Source: Nitrospira sp.
Lineage (GTDB): Bacteria > Nitrospirota > Nitrospiria > Nitrospirales > Nitrospiraceae
Direction: 5' to 3'
Assembly (NCBI GenBank): GCA_030123565.1
Contig: CP126122.1
Span: forward strand, 1,623,001-1,687,000
Length of the DNA stretch: 64,000 bases
The notes below the pieces were generated by a model. It was not told the origin of the DNA, searched no databases, and worked only from the letters and a program-made list of their open reading frames with translations. Each line of letters begins with the position of its first letter. Position 1 is the stretch's first letter. Made by a program: the position numbers and the translations under genes. This document shows, in pieces, positions 8,509 through 18,353 of this stretch.

Positions 8509-8690
8509 CAACCCAAAAAACCGTTCCGTTCCCCGGCTCCAGTCATTCATCGTTTCGGACCGACCTGTCGCCTCGGTGAGGGGAGCCGCAACCTCGTCCT
8601 GAGCGGACGGCGCTTGTGCTTCCGCCGCGGGACCGTTTAAGATGCGCGGCTCCGGCACGACAACCGCCAGCTACTCGAGGAGACCCGACG

Positions 8691-10148
8691 ATGAAGAAAG
8701 CGCCACGCGAAACCGGCACGGCTGCCACGACTCCGACGACACAGACACGCATGGAACGGGATACGATGGGAGAACTGCCGGTTCCCGCCGATGCCTACTA
8801 CGGTGTGCAGACGGCCCGGGCGATCGAAAACTTCCCCATCAGTTCGCTGCGCATGCCCCGCGCCATGATCCGCGCCATGGGATTGATCAAGCGCGCGGCG
8901 GCTTCCGTCAACCATTCCTTGAGACTGCTCGACAAGAAGCCGGCCGAAGCGATCATGCGCGCCGCCACCGAAGTGGTGGAGGGAACCCTCGATGCCGAGT
9001 TTCCGGTGGATATTTTCCAAACCGGCTCCGGTACCTCGACCAACATGAATACGAACGAAGTGATTTCGAACCGCGCGACGGAACTGCTCGGCGGCGCCAG
9101 GGGCAGCAAGCTGGTGCACCCGAACGACCACGTGAACCTGGGGCAGTCGAGCAACGACGTCATTCCCACCGCCATTCACATCGCGGCCTCGGAAACGATT
9201 CAACGGCAACTGATCCCGGCCCTCACGCGGCTCCACAAGGCGCTGAACGGGAAAGCCCGCGAGTTCGACAAGGTCGTGAAGATCGGCCGCACCCATTTGC
9301 AGGACGCGACGCCTGTTCGGCTGGGTCAGGAATTCGGGGGCTATGCGCGACAAATCGAATTGGGCATCGCGCGGATGAAGAGGGCTCAAGCGGCCTTGAG
9401 CGAGGTCGCCCTCGGCGGCACGGCGGTCGGCACCGGGCTCAACTGTCACCCGAAGTTCGCGACCAAGGTCATGGCCATCATCTCGAAAGAAACCGGCTGT
9501 CCCTTTGAAGAGGCCGTGAACCACTTCGAAGGACAGTCGGCCCAGGACTCCCTCGTGGAGGCGAGCGGAGCCTTGAGGACCGTGGCGGTCAGCCTGATGA
9601 AGATCGCCAATGACATCCGCTGGCTCGGCTCCGGTCCGCGTTGCGGCCTCGGCGAGATCAATCTCCCCGAAACCCAGCCGGGATCCTCCATCATGCCGGG
9701 AAAGGTCAATCCGGTCATTGCCGAATCCGTCACCATGGTCTGCGCCCAGGTGATCGGCAACGATGTCACGATCACGGTCGGGGGACAGGCGGCCAATTTC
9801 GAATTGATCGTCATGCTGCCGGTCATGGCCTACAACCTGCTGCAATCCATCGAACTCCTGGCGACGGCCTCGACGAACTTCGCCGTAAAATGCATCGAGG
9901 GCATCAAGGCGAATGAAGAACGCTGCAAGAGTTTGATCGAAGAAAGCCTCGCGATGTGCACGGCGCTGGCTCCCGTCATCGGCTACGAAGCCGCTGCAAA
10001 ATTGGCCAAGGATGCATACAAATCAGGAAAGACCGTCCGGGAGGTCGCCCGCGAACAAAACGTGTTGCCGGAAAAGCGGCTCACCCAACTGCTCGACCCT
10101 TGGCGCATGACCGAGGCAGGGGGGCCGGTCGGAAGTGCGGGCGGGTAG
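8691..10148 (+). CDS. fumC: Fumarate hydratase, class II
   Basis: An iron-independent fumarase interconverting fumarate and malate. The 485 residues contain the superfamily signature GSSIMPGKVNP, the SGTSTNMNTNEV loop, and the TxHLQDATP-type segment RTHLQDATPVRLGQEF. ERDTMGELPVPADAYYGVQT at the N-terminus is shared by fumarases and aspartases; the HPNDHVNLGQSSNDV segment and context favour fumarase, but aspartate ammonia-lyase cannot be excluded without alignment. The start MKKAPRET at 8691 has a CGAGGAGA box; the longer frame from 8616 lacks one and adds an Arg/Pro-rich stretch. Residues 1-20 form a Thr-rich extension beyond the usual N-terminus. Confidence 0.88.
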   Translation: MKKAPRETGTAATTPTTQTRMERDTMGELPVPADAYYGVQTARAIENFPISSLRMPRAMIRAMGLIKRAAASVNHSLRLLDKKPAEAIMRAATEVVEGTLDAEFPVDIFQTGSGTSTNMNTNEVISNRATELLGGARGSKLVHPNDHVNLGQSSNDVIPTAIHIAASETIQRQLIPALTRLHKALNGKAREFDKVVKIGRTHLQDATPVRLGQEFGGYARQIELGIARMKRAQAALSEVALGGTAVGTGLNCHPKFATKVMAIISKETGCPFEEAVNHFEGQSAQDSLVEASGALRTVAVSLMKIANDIRWLGSGPRCGLGEINLPETQPGSSIMPGKVNPVIAESVTMVCAQVIGNDVTITVGGQAANFELIVMLPVMAYNLLQSIELLATASTNFAVKCIEGIKANEERCKSLIEESLAMCTALAPVIGYEAAAKLAKDAYKSGKTVREVAREQNVLPEKRLTQLLDPWRMTEAGGPVGSAGG

Positions 10149-10220
10149 GGCCTGTTCACAACCGGGCCGGTGACTAGGCGGATGGGCCGGCAGAGAGGCG
10201 GTCCGCTCACGCCGTCGCTT

Positions 10221-10250
10221 TTGACAGTCCGGCGACCCCTATGCTAACGT
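10221..10250 (+). promoter_or_regulatory. Putative promoter for the ferredoxin reductase gene
   Basis: A perfect -35 TTGACA is followed after 18 bases by TAACGT as the -10. It lies 66 bases before the ATG at 10316, in the only non-coding gap here. The -10 is weak, so the call is moderate. Confidence 0.45.
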
Positions 10251-10315
10251 GCGCAAAATTTTGAAACTTCCGCCGTGCGACGGCGTTCGTTCACTATCTC
10301 GATAAAGGGTAAACG

Positions 10316-11686
10316 ATGAGTGCTACCGGTTCCGAGTCAAGTCGGCATGTCGTCATCGTCGTGGGGGCCGGTCCGGCCGGAATGGCGTTGGCCAAAAAGA
10401 TGGCGGACGCAGGCCATGACGTCATCATCCTCAATCGCGACATCAAGTTCGGCGGGTTGGCCGAATACGGGATTTTCCCCAGCAAGCTCAAGTTGCGCGG
10501 CGGCTTGAAAAAACAATATTGGGAGATGCTCGAACAACCGAACGTCCGCTACTTCGGCAATGTCTCGGTCGGGCAAGGAAAGGACCTCACGGTCGAAGAC
10601 CTGCGTGGATTGGGCGCGAGCGCCATCGCATTTTCCATCGGCGCGCAGGGCACGAAGGCCATCGGCGTGGAGGGGGATTCCGCCAAGGGCGTGTTCCATG
10701 CCAAGGACGTGGTCTATCACTTCAACCGCCTACCTGGTTTCGGGGACCGCCCGTTCGACATGGGGAAACATGTGGCGGTCATCGGGGTCGGCGACGTAAT
10801 GGTCGATATCGCCCATTGGTTGATCCGTTACAAGAAGGTCGAACGGGTGACGGCCATCGCCCGCCGGGGCCCCGTCGAACGGAAATACAATCCGAAAGAA
10901 ATTCGCGCCGTCTGTTCGAACATGGACCTGGAGGGAATCGCGAAAGAGTTCGCCCGCATCAAGGACCGTCTGGCCGCCGTGGGACAGAACGCGGACGAAG
11001 TGTTGGCAAGCATGACCGCCGAGTTTACGAAGTGTGAGCCGACAGGCAGCCATTCTAAAATGGGGTTCCGCTTCCTGGCTTCGCCGAAACGGGTGCTGGT
11101 CGATGCCGACAACCGTGTGCGGGCCCTCGAGATGGAAGAAAACAAGCTGGAGCCGAAAGGCGACGACACCGCCGCGGTCGGACTCAAGCAGTATTACGAA
11201 TTCCCGGTGGACAGCGTGGTGTTCGCCGTGGGCGACAAGGTCGATGAAACCGTCGGTTTGCCCTATAAGAACGGGGTGTTCGTCACGAATCCCAACAAAA
11301 CGAGCAACGATCCCGACGACGCCCTGTTTCAAGCCTACGATGAAAAGTCCGGACAGGTCATCGAGGGCCTGTTTCTGGCCGGCTGGGCGCGCAAGGCGAG
11401 CGAAGGCCTCGTAGGCATCGCCAAACGGGACGGAGACTGGTGCGCCGAAGTCATCACGCGCTACCTGGCGACCAAGGCTCCGCTGTCACGCACGGCCATC
11501 GACGGCGTGCTCACCAAACTGCAGGCACTACTCAAGGAACGAAAGAGTCAGCCGGTGGATCTCGAAGGCCTCAAGGTGTTGGATGCGGTGGAAAAGGCCC
11601 ATGCCGCCTCTTCCGATGCCATCGGGGAATTCAAGTTTGCCTCGAACGCCGACATGCTGGCTCACATCGAGCGGGGGCGCGGCTGA
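10316..11686 (+). CDS. Adrenodoxin-type ferredoxin-NADP+ reductase
   Basis: A 456-residue FAD protein of the adrenodoxin reductase/FprA group. The N-terminal dinucleotide fold GAGPAGMALAKKMADAGH (~residues 16-33) binds FAD. A second fold, VIGVGDVMVDIAHWL (~residues 159-173), is the NADP(H) site, and the following RRGPVERKYNPKEI is typical of this group. GLFLAGWARKASEGLVGIAK near residue 355 matches the conserved C-terminal FAD-contacting segment. Such enzymes pass electrons between NADPH and ferredoxin. The extra ~75 residues at the C-terminus are charged and helical, without a recognised domain. The partner ferredoxin is not in this window. Confidence 0.82.
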   Translation: MSATGSESSRHVVIVVGAGPAGMALAKKMADAGHDVIILNRDIKFGGLAEYGIFPSKLKLRGGLKKQYWEMLEQPNVRYFGNVSVGQGKDLTVEDLRGLGASAIAFSIGAQGTKAIGVEGDSAKGVFHAKDVVYHFNRLPGFGDRPFDMGKHVAVIGVGDVMVDIAHWLIRYKKVERVTAIARRGPVERKYNPKEIRAVCSNMDLEGIAKEFARIKDRLAAVGQNADEVLASMTAEFTKCEPTGSHSKMGFRFLASPKRVLVDADNRVRALEMEENKLEPKGDDTAAVGLKQYYEFPVDSVVFAVGDKVDETVGLPYKNGVFVTNPNKTSNDPDDALFQAYDEKSGQVIEGLFLAGWARKASEGLVGIAKRDGDWCAEVITRYLATKAPLSRTAIDGVLTKLQALLKERKSQPVDLEGLKVLDAVEKAHAASSDAIGEFKFASNADMLAHIERGRG

Positions 11687-11703
11687 TCGCGCTCCGACTT
11701 GCG

Positions 11704-12564
11704 TCACCCGTCTCCCCATTTCAGTTTCTCCCGCAACACCTCGTAATAACTGCTCTCGGGAAAACGGAGCAGCCTGGTCCGGTGCTCCGAAGCCCTGATC
11801 TCGACCGTGTCACCCTGCGTCATTGCCACGCCGACTTGGCCGTCGAGCGTCGCCATCGCTCCGTCGTCTTTGCTGGTGAGCACCACGGCGATTTCCGCAT
11901 CGGCGGGAACGATCAACGGCCGATGGGTCAAGGTGTGCGGACAGACGGGGGTCAAAATCAAGGACTGTACCGCCGGGTTGATGATCGGACCACCGGCCGA
12001 CAGGGAGTAGGCCGTCGATCCTGTCGGCGTGCCGACGATCAGACCGTCTCCGCGCAGGTTGGTCACGAATTGGCCCTGGATGGCGATTCTCAGTTCGATC
12101 ATACGGGCGAGCGTCCCCTTGCTGATCACCACATCGTTGAGAACGACACCGCGGGCGACGGTTTCGCCATGTCGGTGCACGTGGGTCTTCAGCATGAGCC
12201 GCTCGTCGAGAACATAGTCGTTGGCGAACACGCGTTCAAGCGACGGATACAAATTCTCAAGGAGGACTTCCGTCAGGAACCCCAGCCCGCCCATATTCAC
12301 GCCGAGAATGGGAATTCCGCGTTCGCCTGCCAATCGCGCGGCATTGAGCATCGTTCCGTCGCCGCCCAGGACGAGCAAGACATCGGCCTTGCTTGCCAAT
12401 TGGGTTTTTTGGAATCCGCCCGGCTCGCCCAGCAGCGCCGTCGCCGTCGTATCCAACAGCACATCGATGTTCCGAGAGCGCAACCAGGTGACGACCGCCT
12501 GCACGGTGGACTTCACCTCGGGAAATTTCGGTTTCGTCAGGATCCCGATGCTCTTGCTTTTCAT
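11704..12564 (-). CDS. nadK: NAD kinase
   Basis: Phosphorylates NAD+ to NADP+. The 286-residue protein carries the GGDGT motif (LVLGGDGTMLNAAR, ~residue 65) and the conserved GDGLIVGTPTGSTAYSLSAGGP segment that forms the NAD site. TLTHRPLIVP is also family-specific. The frame is open back to 12744, but MKSKSIGILTKP at 12564 matches the usual NAD kinase N-terminus and the upstream part is unlike any domain. It converges on the ferredoxin reductase gene, with a 17-base gap between the stops. Confidence 0.93.
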   Translation of the reverse strand: MKSKSIGILTKPKFPEVKSTVQAVVTWLRSRNIDVLLDTTATALLGEPGGFQKTQLASKADVLLVLGGDGTMLNAARLAGERGIPILGVNMGGLGFLTEVLLENLYPSLERVFANDYVLDERLMLKTHVHRHGETVARGVVLNDVVISKGTLARMIELRIAIQGQFVTNLRGDGLIVGTPTGSTAYSLSAGGPIINPAVQSLILTPVCPHTLTHRPLIVPADAEIAVVLTSKDDGAMATLDGQVGVAMTQGDTVEIRASEHRTRLLRFPESSYYEVLREKLKWGDG

Positions 12565-12732
12565 AGGTACCGCCGCGTCGCTGCGGCGCCGAGAAGTCGG
12601 TTGAAAGGTGCGGGATTGTATCGGGATGGTTCTTTGACTGTCAAACAACACATCGGTGCCGCGCAGGGTTTCACTGTCGCTCAAGCATCGATGCAACGAT
12701 CGCCGATGATCACTGTCGAATCGTTCAATACC

Positions 12733-12761
12733 TTGACACCCCATATTGCTCTAGTTAGAAT
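12733..12761 (+). promoter_or_regulatory. Sigma70 promoter for clpC
   Basis: Perfect -35 TTGACA and -10 TAGAAT (5/6) are separated by 17 bases. The -10 ends 90 bases before the clpC ATG, leaving an ~80-base leader with an AAGGAGG ribosome-binding site. No CtsR-type operator was recognised. Confidence 0.8.
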
Positions 12762-12850
12762 CACAACATCCGATTTTTCGAGCCTTTGACCTGCATTTAT
12801 TCACTCAGCTAAGGCTTCTTTTACAGACCCCATCACCATAAGGAGGCGGG

Positions 12851-15280
12851 ATGTTCGAACGGTTCACGGACAAGGGTCGCAAGATCATCATCCTGGCACG
12901 TGAAGAAGCCGAGCGTCATCAGAACGATTACCTGGGCACCGAACACTTGGTGCTGGCCATCCTCCGCGAGACGGACGGCATTGCGCTGATGATCCTCAAG
13001 AAAATGGGGCTCTCGACGGAACAGATCCGCCTCGAGATCGAGCGGAACCTTCCGGGCGGCGGTACCACGATGACCTTCGGGGAAATTCCCTTCAGCCCGC
13101 GGGTCAAGAAGGTCATCGAGTACGGCGTCGAAGAAGCCCGCCTGCTCGGCCACAATCACATCGGCAGCGAGCATCTATTATTGGGGCTCCTCCGGGAAGA
13201 AGAGGGGATCGGCGGAAAGATTCTCCGGAGTCTGGGTGCCAACCTCCTCACTGCCAGACAACTCACCGTCACCTTCCTGAGAAAGTCTGCGCCGCGCGAG
13301 CGGGACCGCAAGAGCAACACGCCGGCGCTCGACGAGTTCGGCCGCGACCTGACCCAGCTGGCCCAGGAAGGACAGCTGGATCCCGTCATCGGACGAGCGG
13401 ATGAAATCGAACGTGTCCTCCAGATTCTCAGCCGTCGCTCGAAGAACAACCCCGTGCTCATCGGCGAGTCCGGCGTCGGAAAGACCGCTATCGTCGAGGG
13501 GCTTGCCCAACGGATCGTCGCCTCAGAAGTGCCGGACAACCTGCTGTCTCGCCGCGTCATTGCCCTTGATTTGGGTTCGCTCGTGGCAGGGACAAAATAC
13601 CGCGGGCAGTTTGAAGAACGGTTGAAGGTGGTGATGAAGGAAATCGTGCAGGCAGGGAACATCATCATCTTCATCGACGAATTACACACGTTGGTCGGCG
13701 CCGGCGCGGCCGAAGGGTCCATCGATGCCTCCAACATGCTCAAGCCGGCCCTGTCCCGCGGCGAAATTCAATGCATCGGCGCCACCACGTTGGACGAATA
13801 CCGCAAACACATCGAGAAGGACGGGGCGCTCAAGCGGCGTTTCCAGCCGATTTATGTGCAGCCGCCCAGCACCGATGAGACGGTCCGCATCATCCAGGGC
13901 CTGCGGGATCGGTACGAGGAACACCACGGCGTGGAGATCACCGAAGACGCCATCGTGGAGGCGGTCAAATTGTCGGACCGGTACATCACCGATCGGTTCC
14001 TGCCGGACAAGGCCATCGACTTGATCGACGAAACCGGTTCCCGCGCCAAGCTCCAAACCTATGCGTTGCCGTCGGAACTCAAGGCGCTCGAGCAGGAGCT
14101 GAAGAAGATCTCCCGCGACAAAGAGTTGGCCATCTCGATGCAAAACTTCGAGGAGGCCGTCCGCCATCGCGAAGAGGAAGAACGTTTGCGGAAACTGCTC
14201 GACGAGTCCAAACGGGAGTGGAAGAAGAACCAAGAGAAGCACAAGCCGACCATCGGGAAGGAAGAAGTGGCGTACGTCGTCTCCAAGATGACCGGCATTC
14301 CTCTCTTCAAGTTGGAAGAGGAAGAATCCAACAAGCTGCTCCGAATGGAGGATTTCCTCCACAAGCGGGTCATCGGACAAAACGAGGCCATTTCGGCCGT
14401 GGCCCGGGCCATCCGCCGATCCAGGGCCGGTCTCAAGGAAGCGAAGAAGCCCATCGGCTCCTTTATCTTCCTGGGTCCGACCGGTGTCGGCAAGACGGAG
14501 TTGGCGCGAACGCTCGCCGAGTTCCTCTTCAACAGCGAAGACGCGCTCATCCGCATCGACATGTCGGAGTATCAGGAAAAGTTCACCAGTTCCCGCCTGT
14601 TCGGAGCCCCTCCCGGGTATGTGGGCTATGAAGAGGGCGGGCAACTGACCGAAAAGGTGCGTCGCCGCCCCTATTCGGTGGTGCTGTTCGACGAAATCGA
14701 AAAGGCGCATCCGGACGTGTTCAACGTCCTGCTGCAGGTGCTCGACGACGGCGTCTTGACGGACAGTCTCGGGCGAAAAGTCGATTTCAAGAACACGGTC
14801 GTCATCATGACGTCCAATATCGGCACCAAGCTGATCCAGAAGGGCGTCTCGCTCGGGTTCCAAAGCGACGAAAAGGACGGGCAACAGTTGCGCCGAAAAG
14901 ACGAAGTGATGGGAGAACTGCGGCGGTCCTTCAGCCCGGAATTTTTGAACCGGATCGATGAAATCGTCGTCTTCCATTCCCTCGAAAAGGAGCATCTGAT
15001 CAATATCCTGGACATTCTGCTGCGCGAACTGAACCTTCGCCTCATCGAGAAGAGCGTCACCATCGAAGTGGACGACGAGGTCAAACAGTGGCTCATCAAG
15101 GAAGGGTACGAACCGCTCTACGGCGCACGCCCGATGCGCCGCATCATCCAACGCGCGATCGGCGACCCCCTGTCCGAGGAGCTGATCAAGGGCCGCTTCA
15201 AGGACAACCGGAAGATCAAGGTGGTCCTGCGGGACGGCGCACCGGCCTTCATCGAACAGGAAGCCATGGCGGGCGTATAG
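12851..15280 (+). CDS. clpC: ATP-dependent Clp protease ATP-binding subunit ClpC
   Basis: An AAA+ unfoldase that feeds substrates to ClpP. The 809 residues show two N-terminal Clp repeats (~1-145), a first AAA module with Walker A GESGVGKT (~205-212) and Walker B IIFIDELH, a UVR/M-domain segment (~residues 425-465, containing [16 protein letters not shown]) that distinguishes ClpC from ClpA, and a second AAA module with Walker A GPTGVGKT (~542-549) and [14 protein letters not shown]. The C-terminal D2-small domain includes [13 protein letters not shown]. Length and the short M domain fit ClpC rather than ClpB. AAGGAGG lies six bases before the ATG. Confidence 0.95.
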   Translation: MFERFTDKGRKIIILAREEAERHQNDYLGTEHLVLAILRETDGIALMILKKMGLSTEQIRLEIERNLPGGGTTMTFGEIPFSPRVKKVIEYGVEEARLLGHNHIGSEHLLLGLLREEEGIGGKILRSLGANLLTARQLTVTFLRKSAPRERDRKSNTPALDEFGRDLTQLAQEGQLDPVIGRADEIERVLQILSRRSKNNPVLIGESGVGKTAIVEGLAQRIVASEVPDNLLSRRVIALDLGSLVAGTKYRGQFEERLKVVMKEIVQAGNIIIFIDELHTLVGAGAAEGSIDASNMLKPALSRGEIQCIGATTLDEYRKHIEKDGALKRRFQPIYVQPPSTDETVRIIQGLRDRYEEHHGVEITEDAIVEAVKLSDRYITDRFLPDKAIDLIDETGSRAKLQTYALPSELKALEQELKKISRDKELAISMQNFEEAVRHREEEERLRKLLDESKREWKKNQEKHKPTIGKEEVAYVVSKMTGIPLFKLEEEESNKLLRMEDFLHKRVIGQNEAISAVARAIRRSRAGLKEAKKPIGSFIFLGPTGVGKTELARTLAEFLFNSEDALIRIDMSEYQEKFTSSRLFGAPPGYVGYEEGGQLTEKVRRRPYSVVLFDEIEKAHPDVFNVLLQVLDDGVLTDSLGRKVDFKNTVVIMTSNIGTKLIQKGVSLGFQSDEKDGQQLRRKDEVMGELRRSFSPEFLNRIDEIVVFHSLEKEHLINILDILLRELNLRLIEKSVTIEVDDEVKQWLIKEGYEPLYGARPMRRIIQRAIGDPLSEELIKGRFKDNRKIKVVLRDGAPAFIEQEAMAGV

Positions 15281-15340
15281 CCCGAATGAACGATGTCCTT
15301 CTAGGATCGAACCTGACTTGAGATCCTTTCGACCAACCGG

Positions 15341-15375
15341 CAACCCCCGCGGTCCTTCTATGGATCCGGGGGTTG
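15341..15375 (+). terminator. Possible terminator hairpin after clpC
   Basis: Nine-base arms CAACCCCCG and CGGGGGTTG, extended inside by GGTCC/GGATC pairing, form a strong stem 60 bases after the clpC stop. The tail TCGCATTTC is not a true U-tract, so the hairpin may slow rather than terminate transcription. Confidence 0.4.
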
Positions 15376-15528
15376 TCGCATTTCATGGCGGGACAACTTG
15401 TTGACCCGTTTTCGTTTTACACAGAATGCGCCGCATCCCGCACCCACTGCGCCCCGACCAGCAGGCGATCCGGCGTTCCGTTCTTGCGGCCGCCGCGCGA
15501 TTCCATCCACCTCCTACGCGTTCTCCCT

Positions 15529-16599
15529 ATGAAGAAGACCTCAGACTCCGCATCCCTCGGCCCGATTCTCGGTATCGAAACATCCTGTGATGAAACCGCC
15601 GCGGCATTGCTCGACGGGGAGGGACGTGTGCTGGCCAATGTGATCTCGTCCCAACAGGCCGTGCATGAGAAATTCGGAGGTGTGGTGCCGGAACTGGCAT
15701 CGCGGGCCCATATTCAGAATGTGGATTGGGTCACCAGGCAGGCCCTCGAAACAGCAGGACTCCGATGGCAGGACCTCGGCGCCATCGCCGTCACACAAGG
15801 TCCCGGCCTGGCCGGTGCGCTGCTTGTGGGCATCAGCTATGCCAAATCTCTCGCCTATGCCCTGGGCATTCCGTTGGTGGGCGTGAGTCACCTTGAAGGA
15901 CACATCGCCTCCGCCTGGATCGACGCCCCTTCCTTTCCTAGAGCCTGCGTGGTCTTGATCGCCTCGGGCGGACATACGCATCTCTTCCACGCCGACCAGG
16001 AGGGTGGTTTCCACCTCATGGGAAAAACCATCGACGACGCGGCCGGTGAAGCGTTCGACAAGGGTGCGCAGCTGCTCGGCCTCGGGTATCCGGGAGGACC
16101 CTTGATCGACAAGGCCGCTCGCGGCGGACATCCGACCGCCGTGCGGTTCCCCCGCTCACATGTGAGGACCGGACGACTGGATTTCAGCTTCAGCGGCCTC
16201 AAGACCGCCTTGCTCTATCATCTCCAACCTATGACTCCAACGATGATCGTCGACCAACAGGCCGACCTCGCCGCGGCCTATCAGGAAGCGATCGTGGACA
16301 TCCTGGTGCGCCAGGCTTTCGCGGCGGTCCGGCAGACCGGGGTTTCGGCCCTCGCCGTGGTCGGCGGCGTGTCGGCAAACTCCCGGCTGCGGGCCAGGTT
16401 GGCGGCGCGCGCCGCCGAGGAAGGGATTGCCTTGGGCCTGCCGGCCCTGTCCTATTGCACCGACAATGCGGCGATGATCGCAGCGGCCGGCCGGCAAGCT
16501 TTTCTGCAGGGGAGGGTGGCCTCGTTTGATTGCGAAGCGATGCCCGATATGGCACTCCCTTCATCCACCAACATCGGCACAGTCCGCCATAGGCAGTGA
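15529..16599 (+). CDS. tsaD: tRNA N6-adenosine threonylcarbamoyltransferase TsaD
   Basis: Transfers the threonylcarbamoyl group to A37 of ANN-decoding tRNAs (t6A synthesis, with TsaB/TsaE). The 356-residue ASKHA-fold protein starts ILGIETSCDETAAAL, has the metal-binding HxxxH in VSHLEGHIASAW (~residue 120), a glycine-rich IASGGHTHLF strand, and FSFSGLKTAL and GGVSANSRLR later. MKKTSDSAS at 15529 was chosen because it leaves the typical short lead before the conserved GIETSCDET; the frame extends upstream to 15373 without family similarity. No obvious ribosome-binding site precedes the ATG. Confidence 0.95.
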   Translation: MKKTSDSASLGPILGIETSCDETAAALLDGEGRVLANVISSQQAVHEKFGGVVPELASRAHIQNVDWVTRQALETAGLRWQDLGAIAVTQGPGLAGALLVGISYAKSLAYALGIPLVGVSHLEGHIASAWIDAPSFPRACVVLIASGGHTHLFHADQEGGFHLMGKTIDDAAGEAFDKGAQLLGLGYPGGPLIDKAARGGHPTAVRFPRSHVRTGRLDFSFSGLKTALLYHLQPMTPTMIVDQQADLAAAYQEAIVDILVRQAFAAVRQTGVSALAVVGGVSANSRLRARLAARAAEEGIALGLPALSYCTDNAAMIAAAGRQAFLQGRVASFDCEAMPDMALPSSTNIGTVRHRQ

Positions 16600-16624
16600 C
16601 GAACGATTACCAAGGAGCACGGCC

Positions 16625-18319
16625 ATCCCGACCGTCCATGGACATATCAGCGGCCTGAAGGCCAGCCACCTCTCGGCATTGGAGCGTTTGTATCGACGAC
16701 GCATTCCTTCCTCGGCCGTCATCACCCTAGAGTTGGCCCGCACGGCCTGCCAACTCACCAGAGAAATCAGACGCCCTATCGGGCTCCTCATCACACGCCG
16801 CGGAATCATCCAGCAGGTACTGGTCGGAGCGGGATGCGCCCCTACGGTTGAATCCCTGGCCAAGTTTCGCGTGGGGCCACATTCCCTCCGCGGCCTCCGG
16901 TTGATTCGCACCCATCTCCACGATGAACCGCTGAGCCAGGAGGACCTGACGCATCTGGCATTGCTGCGTCTGGATCTGATGGGTTTGTTGGGAGTGGATG
17001 ACGCGGGCGAACCGGCCGTGCTTCACCTCGCACACCTGCTTCCGCCTAATCAGCAGGGGCAAATCTGTCGAATTCTGAAGCCGGTCCCCTTCCACCATCT
17101 GGATCTCCAGTTCGATACATTCATCCACACGCTCGACAGCGACCTGCTTCGGTCGGACATCCGTCATGTCGTCGGCGGCGGCAAGGAATCGGCCATTCTC
17201 GTGAGCGCCTCATCCAAGAGCCGCGCGGAGCAGGAAGAGCATTTGGAAGAATTGAACGAGCTGGCGGAATCGGCCGGCATTCTCGTCCTGGATCGGGTGT
17301 TGCAGCGCACCCACGAGGACTACCAGCGCTTCTTGCTCGGCAAGGGGAAATTGAAAGAGGTCGTGATCCGCGCGCTCCAGCAGGGCGCCGACCTGTTGAT
17401 CTTCGACCAGGATCTGGCTCCGGCCCAGGCCCGCGCCATCTCCGAAGTGATCGACCTCAAGGTCATCGATCGCACCCAACTCATTTTGGATATATTCGCG
17501 CGACGGGCCCACACCCGCGAAGGCAAGGTCCAGGTGGAACTGGCACAACTCCGCTATCTCCTCCCACGGCTCTCCGGACACGGGACATCGTTGTCGCGCC
17601 TCGGAGGCGGAATCGGCACGCGGGGTCCCGGCGAAACCAAATTGGAAACCGATCGCCGCCGCATCCGCGACCGCATCGCCCACCTGGAGCGGGAGCTTGG
17701 CCACATCGCCCGTCATCAGGATCAACGCCGCTCTCGCCGTCTTCGGCATGCGCTGCCGATTCTCTCCATCGTCGGCTACACCAACGCCGGGAAATCGACA
17801 TTACTCAATACGTTGACCCACAGCCAGGTCGCGGCTCAAGACCGCCTCTTCGAAACACTCGATACGACCAGCCGGCGCCTGCGCTTTCCGCACGAGCGCG
17901 AAATCATCGTGACCGATACGGTCGGGTTCATCCGGGATCTTCCCAAGGACCTGGTCGGGGCCTTCCGCACCACCCTCGAAGAACTGCGGGACGCCGACAT
18001 GCTGTTGCACGTGGTCGATGCCACGGCCCACGACATCGACCTCCAAATCACTGCGGTCGAGACGGTCCTGCGCTCGCTCGACTTGGAGACGATTCCCCGG
18101 GTGCTGGTCTTGAACAAGTGCGACCGGCTCTCCGCCCACGAATGCCTCGTCCTCTGCCAGCGGTATCGGGCCATCGGCATCTCGGCCCTGCATCGGGACT
18201 CGCTGCGCCCCTTGATCACACATCTCGAAACTCTGTTGCCCGCCAACCCCATGCCAGGCGATCCGGCCGAGGATTCCGCATCGGTTTCCCGGAACCTGGC
18301 ACTTGCATCTCAATCCTGA
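16625..18319 (+). CDS. hflX: GTPase HflX (apparent ATC start)
   Basis: A ribosome-associated GTPase that splits stalled or stressed ribosomes. Of the 564 residues, the N-terminal ~190 form an extra domain, followed by the HflX subdomain (LDRVLQRTHEDYQRFLLGKGKLKE; RAHTREGKVQVELAQLRYLLPRL), the glycine-rich GGGIGTRGPGETKLETDRR linker, and a G domain with Walker A GYTNAGKST (~384-392), DTVGFIRDLP (G3) and NKCD (G4). Between the tsaD stop and a TTG inside the conserved start of the protein (16679) there is no in-frame ATG, GTG or TTG. An ideal AAGGAG (16612-16617) sits seven bases before ATC 16625, which therefore looks like the real initiator. The alternative ATG at 16526 lies inside tsaD and has no ribosome-binding site. 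Confidence 0.92.
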   Translation: MPTVHGHISGLKASHLSALERLYRRRIPSSAVITLELARTACQLTREIRRPIGLLITRRGIIQQVLVGAGCAPTVESLAKFRVGPHSLRGLRLIRTHLHDEPLSQEDLTHLALLRLDLMGLLGVDDAGEPAVLHLAHLLPPNQQGQICRILKPVPFHHLDLQFDTFIHTLDSDLLRSDIRHVVGGGKESAILVSASSKSRAEQEEHLEELNELAESAGILVLDRVLQRTHEDYQRFLLGKGKLKEVVIRALQQGADLLIFDQDLAPAQARAISEVIDLKVIDRTQLILDIFARRAHTREGKVQVELAQLRYLLPRLSGHGTSLSRLGGGIGTRGPGETKLETDRRRIRDRIAHLERELGHIARHQDQRRSRRLRHALPILSIVGYTNAGKSTLLNTLTHSQVAAQDRLFETLDTTSRRLRFPHEREIIVTDTVGFIRDLPKDLVGAFRTTLEELRDADMLLHVVDATAHDIDLQITAVETVLRSLDLETIPRVLVLNKCDRLSAHECLVLCQRYRAIGISALHRDSLRPLITHLETLLPANPMPGDPAEDSASVSRNLALASQS

Positions 18320-18353
18320 CCGCTTCACAATTGGCCGCCACCAGCAGCACATC

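Noticed and set aside
11440-12789. 449-codon open frame running through the ferredoxin reductase end and nadK
   Set aside because: Covers nadK on the other strand, has no ribosome-binding site and no family similarity.
13682-15343. 553-codon open frame opposite clpC
   Set aside because: It mirrors clpC exactly, its translation is Asp/Leu/Val-rich without domains, and long antisense frames are expected in high-GC coding DNA.
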